Shown: positions 32,232 to 41,439 of the stretch, one piece after another
How positions within the stretch are numbered: position 1 is the first letter of the stretch
Layout: each line of letters starts with the position of its first letter
Source: Microthrixaceae bacterium
Lineage (GTDB): Bacteria > Actinomycetota > Acidimicrobiia > Acidimicrobiales > Microtrichaceae
NCBI GenBank assembly: GCA_020845705.1
Contig: JADLFH010000030.1
Location: 62,001 to 126,000 of the forward strand
Direction: 5' to 3'
DNA: 64,000 nucleotides
Translations under genes and position numbers: made by a program
Notes under the pieces: model-generated
What the model was told of the DNA's origin: nothing
Seen by the model: the letters and a program-made list of their open reading frames with translations, nothing else
Databases searched by the model: none

Positions 32232-33728
32232 ATGGGTGGGCATCGCCAGGCGGAAACCGATGCCGGGGTGCTGCGCGGCTTCGTCTCCGACGACGGCGTT
32301 GCCGCATTCCTAGGGGTCCGCTACGCGGCGCCACCTGTGGGCGCAGGGCGATTTCGACCGCCTCGCCCCGAGGCGCCGTGGACAGGTGTGCGTGACGCCC
32401 TCGAGTTCGGCCCGGCCGCGATGCAGCCGCCTTCGCCGCTGGTGGATCGGGGCCTGGAGTTCTCCGAGGACTGCCTCACGTTGAACGTCTGGGTCCCTCC
32501 CGAGGCGTCCGCCGCCGCGGTGATGGTGTGGTTCCACGGCGGAGGCTTCACCACAGGTGCGTCGTCGATCCCCTGGTACCACGGCGGCGGCCTGGCCCGC
32601 CGTGGCGTCGTGGTGGTCACGGTCAACTACCGCCTGGGGCCGCTTGGCTTCCTCCACCTCGAAGCCGTCGGAGGGGAAGGTTGGGCGGGCGCCGCGAACC
32701 TGGGGTTGTTGGATCAGGCCCTGGCGCTCGACTGGGTGCAGCGCAACATCGCAGCTTTCGGGGGGGATCCGCGGCGGGTGACCATCTTCGGCGAGAGCGC
32801 CGGGGCCATGAGCGTCTCGGTTCAGCTCGCCTTCCCGTCCGCGGAGGGCACGTTCCACAGGGCGATCGCTCAGTCGGGTGCAGCCACCCATGTGCATGGG
32901 CCCGACGGCGCCGAGCAGGTCGCCACCGCGGTGTTGGAGGGACTCGGGGTGGCTGGAGGTTCGTTGGAGCAGCTCCGCGACCTGCCCGCGGAGGCGTTCA
33001 TCGACGTGGCGGCTTCGGTGAACGAGCCCCAGGGAGGGGGCCTCGGGCTCCCGTTCCGCCCGACCATCGACGGAACGACGTTGCCCCATCCGCCGATCGA
33101 TCACCTCGGGTCGGTGCCGCTGATGACCGGGACGACCCTCGAGGAGATGCGCCTGTTCGTTGCGATGGCGCGCTTGGTGGGCGGCGGCCGGCCCCTCGAC
33201 GAAGACCGCCTGTTGAGGCGAATCGGCCGCATGCAGGCGGGGATCGGACGCAACAGCCCTGAACCGGCGGAGGTTGCCGCCCTCTACCGGGAGCGGCTCG
33301 GCCCCGACGCCACACCCGATGACCTCTTCATCGCGGTCTCATCCGACCTCACCTTCCGGATGCCGGCCATCGAGATGGCCGAGGCGCATCCCGGCGACGA
33401 CACGTGGATGTACCTCTTCACCCACGCATCGAGCGCTTTCGAGGGGTTGTTGGGCTCGGCCCACGCCGTTGAGATCCCGTTCGCGTTCGACAACCTCCAT
33501 CAGCGGGGAACTTCGTTCCTGGTGGGCGACGTGACAGAAGAACGCCTGCGGCTGGCCGACACGATGGCCGGGGCATGGGTCGCCTTCGCCACGGCCGGCG
33601 ACCCGTCGACCCCTGCGCTGGGTGAATGGCCCCGCTACGACCGCGTGTCGCGTTCCACGATGCTGCTCGACACCGCCTGTCGTGTCGTCGATGATCCACA
33701 AGGTGAGGAACGACGTGTCTGGCGGTGA
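32232..33728 (+). CDS. Type B carboxylesterase
   Basis: The 498-residue alpha/beta-hydrolase has the type B carboxylesterase landmarks: FLGVRYAAPPVGAGRF near the N-terminus and EDCLTLNVW. VWFHGGGFTTG supplies the oxyanion hole and IFGESAGAMSVS the nucleophile serine. SAHAVEIPFAF near the C-terminus carries the histidine. The acid is likely the glutamate in the middle third. It hydrolyses carboxylic esters; the substrate is unknown. No signal peptide is seen, so it is cytosolic. The ATG at 32232 lies four bases after the preceding stop, and the 3' end overlaps the Nudix start by 14 bases. Confidence 0.88.
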   Translation: MGGHRQAETDAGVLRGFVSDDGVAAFLGVRYAAPPVGAGRFRPPRPEAPWTGVRDALEFGPAAMQPPSPLVDRGLEFSEDCLTLNVWVPPEASAAAVMVWFHGGGFTTGASSIPWYHGGGLARRGVVVVTVNYRLGPLGFLHLEAVGGEGWAGAANLGLLDQALALDWVQRNIAAFGGDPRRVTIFGESAGAMSVSVQLAFPSAEGTFHRAIAQSGAATHVHGPDGAEQVATAVLEGLGVAGGSLEQLRDLPAEAFIDVAASVNEPQGGGLGLPFRPTIDGTTLPHPPIDHLGSVPLMTGTTLEEMRLFVAMARLVGGGRPLDEDRLLRRIGRMQAGIGRNSPEPAEVAALYRERLGPDATPDDLFIAVSSDLTFRMPAIEMAEAHPGDDTWMYLFTHASSAFEGLLGSAHAVEIPFAFDNLHQRGTSFLVGDVTEERLRLADTMAGAWVAFATAGDPSTPALGEWPRYDRVSRSTMLLDTACRVVDDPQGEERRVWR

Positions 33729-34239
33729 GGCGGCCCCGGAGCTGCACGAGTGGACCGTCGCCAGTGCTCTGATCGAGGGCCCCGAGGGTCTGCTGCTGGT
33801 GGAGAACCTGCGTCACAACGGATTGACCGACTGGACCCCGCCGGGTGGTGTCATCGAGCTGCGTGAGGGCGAATCGATCCTGGCCGGTCTCACACGGGAG
33901 GTGGAGGAGGAGACCGGACTGCGTGTGACCGAGTGGGACGGTCCGCTCTATGAGGTGACCACGATGGCCCCGGCCATGGGTTGGCTGATGAGGGTCGAGG
34001 TGCACCGGGCGGTCAGCTACGAGGGCGCATTGCGGATCGGCGAAGACCCCGACGGAATCGTCATCGGCGCTGCGTGGGGCGATGTCGATGCGTGCGAGAT
34101 CCGTCTCGAAGGCGGCCACCCCTGGGTTCGGGAACCCCTCGTCGACTGGCTGCGGCCCGATGTCGTCGAGGCGTCCACCTACCGCTACCGCCTCGACGGA
34201 AGCGGTATGCACGACGCGGTGGTCGAGCGACTGGCATGA
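33715..34239 (+). CDS. Nudix hydrolase
   Basis: The 174-residue protein has a complete Nudix box, GGVIELREGESILAGLTREV followed by EEETGL, which binds magnesium and hydrolyses a nucleoside diphosphate linked to a variable group. The GTG at 33715 has aggtgagg a few bases upstream and lies inside the 3' end of the esterase gene, suggesting coupled translation. The substrate is unknown. It lies just before dinB; a pool-cleaning role is possible but not shown. Confidence 0.83.
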   Translation: MSGGEAAPELHEWTVASALIEGPEGLLLVENLRHNGLTDWTPPGGVIELREGESILAGLTREVEEETGLRVTEWDGPLYEVTTMAPAMGWLMRVEVHRAVSYEGALRIGEDPDGIVIGAAWGDVDACEIRLEGGHPWVREPLVDWLRPDVVEASTYRYRLDGSGMHDAVVERLA

Positions 34240-34249
34240 CGCCCCGACC

Positions 34250-35527
34250 GTGAACGGACCGAGCGTTCCTCGCCGGATCCTGCACGTGGACATGGATGCG
34301 TTCTTCGCGTCGGTGGAGTTGTTGGACCGTCCCGAGCTTCGGGGCCGCCCCGTGGTGGTGGGTGGCACCGGCCCCCGAGGAGTTGTGGCGGCGGCGTCCT
34401 ATGAGGCGCGCGGCTACGGCGTCCGCTCCGCGATGCCCTCGGTGACGGCGAGGCGGTTGTGTCCTCACGCCGTGTTCCTCGATGGCCGCCACGGCCGCTA
34501 CCGAGAGGTGAGTGCCGAGGTGATGGAGCTGTTCGGGCGCGTGACGCCGCTGGTGGAGCCACTGTCTTTGGACGAGGCCTTCCTCGACGTGACCGGCGCC
34601 ACCCGTGCCCTGGGTGCGGCGAAGGAGATTGCGGCGCGGATCCGGGCCGACGTGGCGGCCGAGGTTGGGCTCAGCTGCTCGGTGGGCGTCGCGTCGTCGA
34701 AGTTCCTGGCGAAGTTGGCCTCCGAACAGGCGAAACCCGTAGTAGGCGACCGTGGGCCCCGACCCGGCCCGGGTGTCGTGGAGGTCGAAGCAGGAGGCGA
34801 GCTCGCGTTCCTTCATCCACTTCCCGTGTCGGCGCTGTGGGGAGTCGGGCCGAAGACGTTCGCGAAGCTGTCGCGTCTGGGGGTCTTCACCGTGGGGGAT
34901 CTCGCGGCTCTCCCGCTCGAGGCGGTCACGGCTGCGGTGGGCGACTCGGTGGGCCGTCACCTCCACGAGCTCGCCCGCGGGATCGACGAGCGGCCCGTTG
35001 TCGTGGACCAGCGGCCGAAGTCCGTGAGCCACGAGGAGACCTTCGCGGCGGACCGCACCGATCGCGACGGCATCCGCCGTGAGCTGGTCCGCATGGCCGA
35101 CGCCGTCGCCTCGCGGCTGAGAGCCGCGGGGATGGGTGGTCGAACCGTGCAGTTGAAGGTCCGCTTCGGCGACTTCAGCACGATCACCCGGTCCCACAGC
35201 GTGACGGGCCTCCTCGACGACGCAACCGCGATCTGGCGGATAGGTGCGGCATTGTTGGACGAGGTCGACATCGGTCCCGGCGTTCGGCTGGTGGGGCTGG
35301 GGGTCGCCAACTGGGGGGAGGGGGCGGCGGAGCAACTGGAGCTGGATCTCAGCGGTGCCACGCCGAGCGTTACGGCGGCCGCGAGCCGGCATGCGGCGAA
35401 CGAGGCCGTGGACGCGATCCGGGCGCGTTTCGGGCCCACGGCAATCGGTCCCGCCGCGCTCGTGGGCGGCGACGGCCTCGAAACGTTCGAGGCCGGGAGC
35501 CAACAGTGGGGCCCGACCGCCGAGTGA
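34250..35527 (+). CDS. dinB: DNA polymerase IV, Y family
   Basis: The 425-residue translesion polymerase has the Y-family motifs HVDMDAFFASVE (first metal aspartate), SYEARGYGVRSAMP, LDEAFLDVT (catalytic acids) and CSVGVASSKFLAKLAS. The helix-hairpin-helix thumb region LWGVGPKTFAKL is followed by a little-finger domain. The C-terminal GLGVANW is in the place where a clamp-binding motif is often found, but no clear QxxLxLF is seen apart from EQLELDL near residue 367. No LexA-like box lies upstream, so it does not appear SOS-controlled here. Confidence 0.9.
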   Translation: MNGPSVPRRILHVDMDAFFASVELLDRPELRGRPVVVGGTGPRGVVAAASYEARGYGVRSAMPSVTARRLCPHAVFLDGRHGRYREVSAEVMELFGRVTPLVEPLSLDEAFLDVTGATRALGAAKEIAARIRADVAAEVGLSCSVGVASSKFLAKLASEQAKPVVGDRGPRPGPGVVEVEAGGELAFLHPLPVSALWGVGPKTFAKLSRLGVFTVGDLAALPLEAVTAAVGDSVGRHLHELARGIDERPVVVDQRPKSVSHEETFAADRTDRDGIRRELVRMADAVASRLRAAGMGGRTVQLKVRFGDFSTITRSHSVTGLLDDATAIWRIGAALLDEVDIGPGVRLVGLGVANWGEGAAEQLELDLSGATPSVTAAASRHAANEAVDAIRARFGPTAIGPAALVGGDGLETFEAGSQQWGPTAE

Positions 35528-35610
35528 GTGGCCGACCTCGCGGGTGCGCGTTGTCGATCGCCGGGCCCTGTGCGATCATGGGCGGACGCCAGATCGAAGA
35601 AGGGGTCCGC

Positions 35611-36000
35611 GTGCCGCTGTCGGAGGACGAACAACGAATCCTCACCGAGATCGAGCAGCACCTCTACGCGTCCGATCCCGGGCTCGCCCGGCAGGTGGGC
35701 TCAACCACCGTCTACACCGCCGCGCTGCGTGGGGTCCGCCTCGGCATCGTCGGGCTGGTGGGCGGTCTCGTCTTGGCGATCGTGTTGTTGCAGCTCAACT
35801 TCGTGGCGTCGTTCGTGGTTGGCTTCGGGCTGATGCTGGTCTCGGCGTGGCACCTCCAGCGAAGCCTTCGCAGGCTCGGCCGTACCGGTCTCGACCAGGT
35901 GGGCTCCGCGCTTCACGTCAACGGTCTCCGTGACTACCTGAACAACGCCGGAGAGCGCGCTCGGGACATGCTCCGTGGCGGTCGCGACGACGAGGAGTGA
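35611..36000 (+). CDS. DUF3040 membrane protein
   Basis: The 129-residue protein begins PLSEDEQRILTEIEQHL, the family hallmark, followed by two transmembrane helices (about residues 45-65 and 68-85) and a basic cytosolic tail. The family is found in actinobacteria, often near division genes, and its function is unknown. The GTG at 35611 is preceded by gaagaagggg. It converges on the transglutaminase gene. Confidence 0.78.
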   Translation: MPLSEDEQRILTEIEQHLYASDPGLARQVGSTTVYTAALRGVRLGIVGLVGGLVLAIVLLQLNFVASFVVGFGLMLVSAWHLQRSLRRLGRTGLDQVGSALHVNGLRDYLNNAGERARDMLRGGRDDEE

Positions 36001-36041
36001 GCTGACCGGTCCCTCGGGTCGAGCCCCTCTTTCGGCGAGGT

Positions 36042-38291
36042 TCAGTTCCGGCGGGTGAACCCGAGAAGGTGAAAGACCCGGGCTCGCCGGTCGGTCTGGG
36101 TGAGCAACTTCGTTCCCACGCTCGTGGCCGCCCGCTCGGCGGCCTCCGCGTCGATGTCGTCCAGGGGTTCGTCGCCGAAGAGGCGCATGGTCTCCAACCG
36201 TGCGAGTTCCGCCAGCTCGTCCAACCCGATGATGCGCGACGCCCTGGCGCTGAACTCGGTGGGGGTCTCCTGGGCCATCCTCCGGATGCGGGCCAGCTCC
36301 AGCCACTCGCAGGCGTCGAGCCATGCGCCACGCACCCGTCCGCTCGGATCGCCTCCGCCGCGGCGCCGGTGCCGCCGGTACCGCACCCAGAGGATCCGTC
36401 CGCCGAGTGCGGCCACGACCGATCCGAGGATCCCCGCCAGGACCCGGATGAAGTTCGACGCCGAGCCCTGGTCGGTGCTCGCCGAGTGGGGTGTGGCCCG
36501 ATCCGGTTCCTGGGGCTGGGGTGTGGCCGACGAGGTGGTGGGGACAGCCGGAACGGCAGTGGTGGTCGCCGCGGGCTCCGCCGGTTGCTCGGGGCCGTCG
36601 TCTTGTGCAGGCTGCACACCGGTGAGCTGCTCCGCGTCGGGGTTGCCGCGGCCCGGTGTCGGCTCGAAGGGCACCCATCCGGCGCCACGGAGGTAGACCT
36701 CCGGCCATGCGTGAGCCTGGCGGCCGCGTACATCGAAGCGTCGCAGGCCGGACCGGACCGGGTCGACCTCGTCGCCGTAGGTGAAGCCCACGGCGACGCG
36801 GCTGGGGATGGCCAAGAGCCGTGCCATCACCGCGAAGGTGGAGGCGAACTGCTGGCAGAACCCCGACTTCGCCGCCAGGAACGCGGCGGTGGGGTCGGCC
36901 GACTGGGAGTAGTCCACGCCCGCGTCGTAGACGAACTCGCTGCGGAAGTAGTCCTGTAGTGCTCGCATCTGGTCGAACTCCGTCGTCTTGCCGGCGGTGA
37001 TGGCCTGTGTGAGCTCGTCGACCGACGCGGCGACCTGTGGGTTCTCGATGTAGCGGCTCTCGACACGTCGCGCGCCGATGCCGGTTGCGTGTTCACCGGT
37101 CGTCTCGGGGATCTCTGCGGTCACCTCGTAGGTCGCTGCCGGAAGGGTGTCGCGCCCGCCGGCGATCACCGAGGATGTCCCGGGGTCGTAGCGCAGCTCG
37201 ATCTCGGTCTTCACCGATGTCGGGCGGAATGGGGCAGGGAGCCAGATGCCCTGGAGCTTGGTCAACTCGATGACCGCCCGTTCGCTTCGCGAAGCGGGAA
37301 GGCTGCCCTCGGTCGGAAGTCGCGTGTCGGACTCCACCTGGTGGTAGCTGCGCCGGGTGCGCCACTGCTGGGAGGCGGGCTCGTACTCCTCCAGCGAGGT
37401 CAGCCGCCAGTAGTGCGGCGCCTCTGCGTCCACCGAGAAGAGCAACTCGTCGGATTGGGCACCGAGCAGGTTGCCCACGCCGATCAAGGGATTGCCGACT
37501 TCCACCGGGCCGGGACCCTGGCCGAGGCTGCGCAGGTCAACCCACCCCTTGGAGGTTGCGCCCGGGATCCTCGGTGCCATCAGCGCCGCGGCGGCCACCG
37601 CCCCCACGGAGATGAGCGCTCCCACCCTGAAGAGACTCGACGCTCCACGTCGCCGCTCGGACTGGACCCACCGGCGACCCGATGCCCCGAGGGCTCGATA
37701 GGCGGCGAAGTAGACCATTGCAGTGCCACTGAGAGCGGTGGCAGCGGCCACGTCGCCGCGGTGGCGGGCGAACACCGAGGATCCCACGAATACGGCCAGA
37801 TGGGGCACGATGGCCTGGGTGGGGGCTTGGCCGCTGAAGGCGGCCCCGTCGGCGAAGACCGCCAGAACCCACACGCCGACGCCCATGGTGAGCTCGAAGC
37901 CCCGGTTCACCTCCACCGGTGCCACGAGGCGCCGGAACGGGGAGAAGGCGTCCGCGGTCATCTGCCTGATCTCCGACAGCGTCGTCGCCCCGGGCAGTCC
38001 CCAGGTGAGCGAGTGGCGTAGGTGGATCCAGGACAGGACGAGGACACCCACCACCGCCAACAGCGGCGTGGTGATCCAGAAGCTCAGCCGGCAGCGTCGG
38101 GCGAGCGCGGCCGCGACGTGTGCGACGACGGCCACCGAAAACAACCGTGGCAGGAAGGAAGCGGAGGTGAACAGCCGTGCGAAGCCCCATGTGAGTGCGA
38201 GGGTGACGCCACACAGCGAGACCTCGGCGAGGAGCTTGGCCAGCGGATCGGAGTCGGGCACGGGTGGGTGCGACGTGGCGGTGGAGGTCAT
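36042..38291 (-). CDS. TgpA-like membrane transglutaminase (DUF3488 + TGc)
   Basis: The 749-residue protein has about six N-terminal transmembrane helices in a DUF3488/TgpA-type region. An outside-facing transglutaminase-like domain follows, with SGFCQQFASTFAVMARLLAIPSRVAVGF (catalytic cysteine), GRQAHAWPEVYL (histidine) and a final aspartate or glutamate near FEPTPG. A Pro/Thr/Ala linker, one more helix and a cytosolic DUF4129-like tail complete it. In Pseudomonas, TgpA is essential. The ATG at 38291 overlaps the stop of the DUF58 gene, and the MoxR gene lies upstream, a conserved trio in actinobacteria. Confidence 0.85.
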   Translation of the reverse strand: MTSTATSHPPVPDSDPLAKLLAEVSLCGVTLALTWGFARLFTSASFLPRLFSVAVVAHVAAALARRCRLSFWITTPLLAVVGVLVLSWIHLRHSLTWGLPGATTLSEIRQMTADAFSPFRRLVAPVEVNRGFELTMGVGVWVLAVFADGAAFSGQAPTQAIVPHLAVFVGSSVFARHRGDVAAATALSGTAMVYFAAYRALGASGRRWVQSERRRGASSLFRVGALISVGAVAAAALMAPRIPGATSKGWVDLRSLGQGPGPVEVGNPLIGVGNLLGAQSDELLFSVDAEAPHYWRLTSLEEYEPASQQWRTRRSYHQVESDTRLPTEGSLPASRSERAVIELTKLQGIWLPAPFRPTSVKTEIELRYDPGTSSVIAGGRDTLPAATYEVTAEIPETTGEHATGIGARRVESRYIENPQVAASVDELTQAITAGKTTEFDQMRALQDYFRSEFVYDAGVDYSQSADPTAAFLAAKSGFCQQFASTFAVMARLLAIPSRVAVGFTYGDEVDPVRSGLRRFDVRGRQAHAWPEVYLRGAGWVPFEPTPGRGNPDAEQLTGVQPAQDDGPEQPAEPAATTTAVPAVPTTSSATPQPQEPDRATPHSASTDQGSASNFIRVLAGILGSVVAALGGRILWVRYRRHRRRGGGDPSGRVRGAWLDACEWLELARIRRMAQETPTEFSARASRIIGLDELAELARLETMRLFGDEPLDDIDAEAAERAATSVGTKLLTQTDRRARVFHLLGFTRRN

Positions 38292-39487
38292 GGTGGGGTG
38301 CCCACCGTCGGGCTGAGTGTGGTCGCCAAGCGTCTGGTCGCCTGGGCCCAGGCCTCGCGGAGGGCTTGGTCGTCGTCGAAGCGGACGACCGCGCTGTCGG
38401 GCAGCGACGGCGACGGGTGGATGCCGTGGTCGGCACACGAGACCGCAAGATGGGTACCGAAGCGGGTGACGGCCGATTCGAGCACCGACCGATCTGTCCC
38501 CGGGAGGCTCCCGGTGCAGGTGACCAGCGTCCCGCCCACACGCCGGATCAACAGCGTGCGGAGCGTTCCGGTGAGCGAGCCGGCCGCGCTCAACTGGATT
38601 CCGGCCAGCAGGTCCATCGTGGCGTCGACCTCGTGGCCGTTGGTGATGAACCCCGAGTCGTGGCCGCCGGTCGTGACGAGGCGGACAGGCTCGTTCCTGG
38701 CCGCACAGAGAGCGATCACAGAGGCCGCGGCCGAGACCGCACGCTCGAAGGACTCCTGGTCATGGCAGGATGCGCGCACGTCGAGCACCACCGTGGTGCG
38801 CCGTTGCCAAGGTTCGTCGAACCGGCGCACGATCGGCCGACCCAGGCGCGCCGTTGAGGGCCAGTGCACCTTGCGAACGTCGTCGCCCGGCTGGAACTCA
38901 CGCAGCGTCGAGAACTCCTCATGTGCGGCGGCGAGGGCCCGGTGGTGCTGGAGGCTGCTCTCGGGCTCGTCCCCCGGCGCTGAGGGCACCGGTTCGAGCT
39001 CGTGGATCCTGGGCAACACGATCACGTCTATGACGGATCTGGTACCGATCCGCTTCTCCGCGAGTCCGAACGGGTCGGCAATCTCGATCTGGAGCGGACC
39101 GACCGTGACGATCCCCCGACGCGTCACGGGAAGGCGGTACTGGAGTGTCGTCCTCTGGCCTACCGCCAGGGGCGCCAACCGCAGGCGGGCGTGGTGTCCA
39201 TCGCCTACGGGATCGCTCACCACGACAACCGGTGAGCGACGCACGGCGGTGTTTCGCATGGTCAACTCGATGCGACACGATCCGTCCACCGGCACCCGCG
39301 CGGGTCGGACCTCCCGTGTCACCTGGAGCCGGACGCGGGCCGTGCGGACGGCCAGTACTGCGCCGAGGGCAACGAAGATCGCTGTCACGCCGATCACCAG
39401 CAGCTCGCGCATGCCCACCACCAGGCCGGCGATGATCGTCACGCCGCCACCCACGAGGGGGAGCCAACCGCGGCTCGTCAAACGCAC
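38288..39487 (-). CDS. DUF58 protein, membrane anchored
   Basis: The 399-residue protein has two N-terminal hydrophobic helices (about residues 9-25 and 27-47). A beta-rich region comes next, then the DUF58 signature LREFQPGDDVRKVHWPSTARLGRPIVRRF, which precedes a von Willebrand A-like fold (TTVVLDVRAS metal site). DUF58 proteins pair with MoxR AAA ATPases and are thought to be assembled or activated by them. It lies between moxR and the transglutaminase gene, overlapping the latter by four bases. Confidence 0.82.
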   Translation of the reverse strand: MRLTSRGWLPLVGGGVTIIAGLVVGMRELLVIGVTAIFVALGAVLAVRTARVRLQVTREVRPARVPVDGSCRIELTMRNTAVRRSPVVVVSDPVGDGHHARLRLAPLAVGQRTTLQYRLPVTRRGIVTVGPLQIEIADPFGLAEKRIGTRSVIDVIVLPRIHELEPVPSAPGDEPESSLQHHRALAAAHEEFSTLREFQPGDDVRKVHWPSTARLGRPIVRRFDEPWQRRTTVVLDVRASCHDQESFERAVSAAASVIALCAARNEPVRLVTTGGHDSGFITNGHEVDATMDLLAGIQLSAAGSLTGTLRTLLIRRVGGTLVTCTGSLPGTDRSVLESAVTRFGTHLAVSCADHGIHPSPSLPDSAVVRFDDDQALREAWAQATRRLATTLSPTVGTPP

Positions 39488-39495
39488 ACGGCCTC

Positions 39496-40476
39496 CTAGG
39501 CGTGCGCCTCGCGAGGCACGCTCGTGGCCGAGAGCACCTCGTCGATCACTTCGGTCGAGGAGATGCCCTGGAGCTGTCCCTCCGGGCTGACGATCAAGCG
39601 GTGGGCCAACACCACCTGTGCGAGGGCCTTCACGTCATCGGGTGAAGCGAAGGACCGCCCCTCGGCGGCAGCCCGGACGCGTACAGCCCGCTGGAGCCCC
39701 AGAACCGCCCTGGGGGACATGCCGAGGGCGAGGTGGCGATGGGATCTGGTGGCCTCGGCCAGGTCGAGGAGGTACCCCGCAAGGGCTGGTCCCACGTGGA
39801 TCCTGGCCGCGTAATCGGCGAGCGCGATCACATGCCTGTCGCTGACGACGGGTCGCAGCGCCGCGAGCGCGCCGTCGCCCCCGTCGTTGGCGAGCACCTG
39901 CAACTCGTCGGTGCGCGCCGGGTAGCCGACCTGGAGGCGCATGAGGAAGCGGTCGAGCTGACTCTCGGGAAGGGGGTATGTCCCTTGGTGCTCGATCGGG
40001 TTCTGAGTGGCGATGACCATGAAGGGCCGCTGGAGCTGCTGGGTGGATCCGTCGAGAGTGACCTGCTCTTCGGCCATCGACTCCAGCAATGCGGACTGGG
40101 TCTTGGGTGATGCTCGGTTGATCTCGTCCGCCAGCAGGATGTTGGCGAAGATGGGGCCCCGCCTTAGCTCGAAGGTGCCCTCCCGCTGGTTCCACACCGC
40201 GGTGCCCAACACGTCGCTGGGGAGCAGGTCGGGAGTGAACTGGATGCGCCCGAAGGTTCCGTCGACCGACCGTGCCAGGGCCTTGGCCAGGGAGGTCTTG
40301 CCGACACCCGGCACGTCCTCCAACAGCACGTGGCCCTCCGCCACCAGACAGAGCGTGGCGAGACGGATCAGGTGGTCCTTGCCGCGCAGCACATGGCCGA
40401 CGTTGGCCACGATCCGCTCGAACACCTCGGGGAAAGACTGCGGCGCTTCGGCCGATGCGGTAGACACGGTGGTCAT
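39496..40476 (-). CDS. MoxR-family AAA+ ATPase
   Basis: The 326-residue ATPase has Walker A EDVPGVGKTSLAKALA, Walker B ILLADEINRASPKTQSALLESMAE and sensor 1 VIATQNPIEHQGTYPLPESQLDRF. A C-terminal lid has the arginine-rich SPRAVLGLQRAVRVRA. MoxR ATPases act as chaperones for vWA-domain partners, here most likely the DUF58 protein eight bases downstream. It is divergent from the second ROK kinase gene with 40 bases between the starts. Confidence 0.9.
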   Translation of the reverse strand: MTTVSTASAEAPQSFPEVFERIVANVGHVLRGKDHLIRLATLCLVAEGHVLLEDVPGVGKTSLAKALARSVDGTFGRIQFTPDLLPSDVLGTAVWNQREGTFELRRGPIFANILLADEINRASPKTQSALLESMAEEQVTLDGSTQQLQRPFMVIATQNPIEHQGTYPLPESQLDRFLMRLQVGYPARTDELQVLANDGGDGALAALRPVVSDRHVIALADYAARIHVGPALAGYLLDLAEATRSHRHLALGMSPRAVLGLQRAVRVRAAAEGRSFASPDDVKALAQVVLAHRLIVSPEGQLQGISSTEVIDEVLSATSVPREAHA

Positions 40477-40503
40477 CTTCGCACGGAGGGTGACCGGGCG
40501 GGC

Positions 40504-40509
40504 TACGGT
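40504..40509 (+). promoter_or_regulatory. -10 element TACGGT, leaderless start
   Basis: TACGGT ends seven bases before the ATG at 40517 of the second ROK kinase gene. Confidence 0.5.
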
Positions 40510-40516
40510 CGGCTCG

Positions 40517-41416
40517 ATGGCCGACCGTCACGGCGCGGGAATGGATCCCCGGGTGATCGCGCTCGACGTGGGTGGGACGAAACTCGAGGCGGGTCTCGTC
40601 GACCACGACGGGGCGATCCTCCGTCGTGTGGTGGCATCGACGCCCGCGTCGGAGCCGGCCGAACTGTGGGAGACGGTGACGCGACTGGTGGACGAGGTCG
40701 CCTCCGACGCGGGCCCGGTGGTAGCCGTCGGGGTCGGCGCCGGTGGTCCGATGACTGCCGGCGGGGAGTTGTTGTCGCCGTTGAACATCCCCGCGTGGCG
40801 TGGCTTCCCCCTGAAGGAACGGCTTTCGGATCACCTGGGCATCGCCGCCTACGTCGACAACGACGCCAAGGCGCTCGCGCTGGGGGAGGGATGGCGGGGA
40901 GCGGCCAGGGGTGTGGCGGACTACCTGGCCATGGTCGTGTCCACCGGAGTGGGCGGCGGCATCGTGTTGGGTGGCGTGCTGGTCGACGGCGCTGCCGGCA
41001 ACGCCGGCCACATCGGACATGTGATCGTCGAACCCGACGGCCGTCCCTGTCGCTGTGGGGCGGCGGGGTGCCTGGAGGCCGAGGCGTCGGGCACCGCGAT
41101 CGCGGAGATCACCGGACGGCCGGCACGGGAGGCGCCGGTGGAGCGGCGCGTCCGCACCGGGACTCTGGTCGGTCGCGCGGTCGCGTCCGTCGCGAACCTG
41201 CTTGATCTGCGCCTCGCCGTGGTCGCGGGGTCGGTCGCTCTCGGTTTCGGTGACGTGTTCATCGACGCCGCCCAGGCCGAGCTGGACCGCTCTGCGTGCC
41301 TCGAGTTCAGCCGCGGCGCGCGGATCCGCCCTGCGGGATGCGGGCGTGACGGCCCGCTCATAGGTGCCGCGGCGGTTGGGTTCCGCGGCCACGGCCTCGT
41401 GGTTACCCACGGGTAA
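40517..41416 (+). CDS. ROK-family sugar kinase (second copy)
   Basis: The 299-residue kinase has ALDVGGTKLEAG, DNDAKALALGEGW, TGVGGGIVLGG and the zinc motif GHVIVEPDGRPCRCGAAGCLE. It is a distant paralogue of the kinase at 20 kb and shorter by about 20 residues; the C-terminal half is compressed. Glucose or another hexose is the probable substrate. It stands alone between moxR (divergent) and an acyl-CoA dehydrogenase gene with its own promoter. Confidence 0.83.
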   Translation: MADRHGAGMDPRVIALDVGGTKLEAGLVDHDGAILRRVVASTPASEPAELWETVTRLVDEVASDAGPVVAVGVGAGGPMTAGGELLSPLNIPAWRGFPLKERLSDHLGIAAYVDNDAKALALGEGWRGAARGVADYLAMVVSTGVGGGIVLGGVLVDGAAGNAGHIGHVIVEPDGRPCRCGAAGCLEAEASGTAIAEITGRPAREAPVERRVRTGTLVGRAVASVANLLDLRLAVVAGSVALGFGDVFIDAAQAELDRSACLEFSRGARIRPAGCGRDGPLIGAAAVGFRGHGLVVTHG

Positions 41417-41427
41417 CAACGAGGCCG

Positions 41428-41433
41428 TAGCAT
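41428..41433 (+). promoter_or_regulatory. -10 element TAGCAT, leaderless start
   Basis: TAGCAT ends six bases before the GTG at 41440. A ggttaccc/gggtaac inverted repeat (41401-41416) lies just upstream, at the end of the kinase gene. Confidence 0.5.
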
Positions 41434-41439
41434 GGTTTC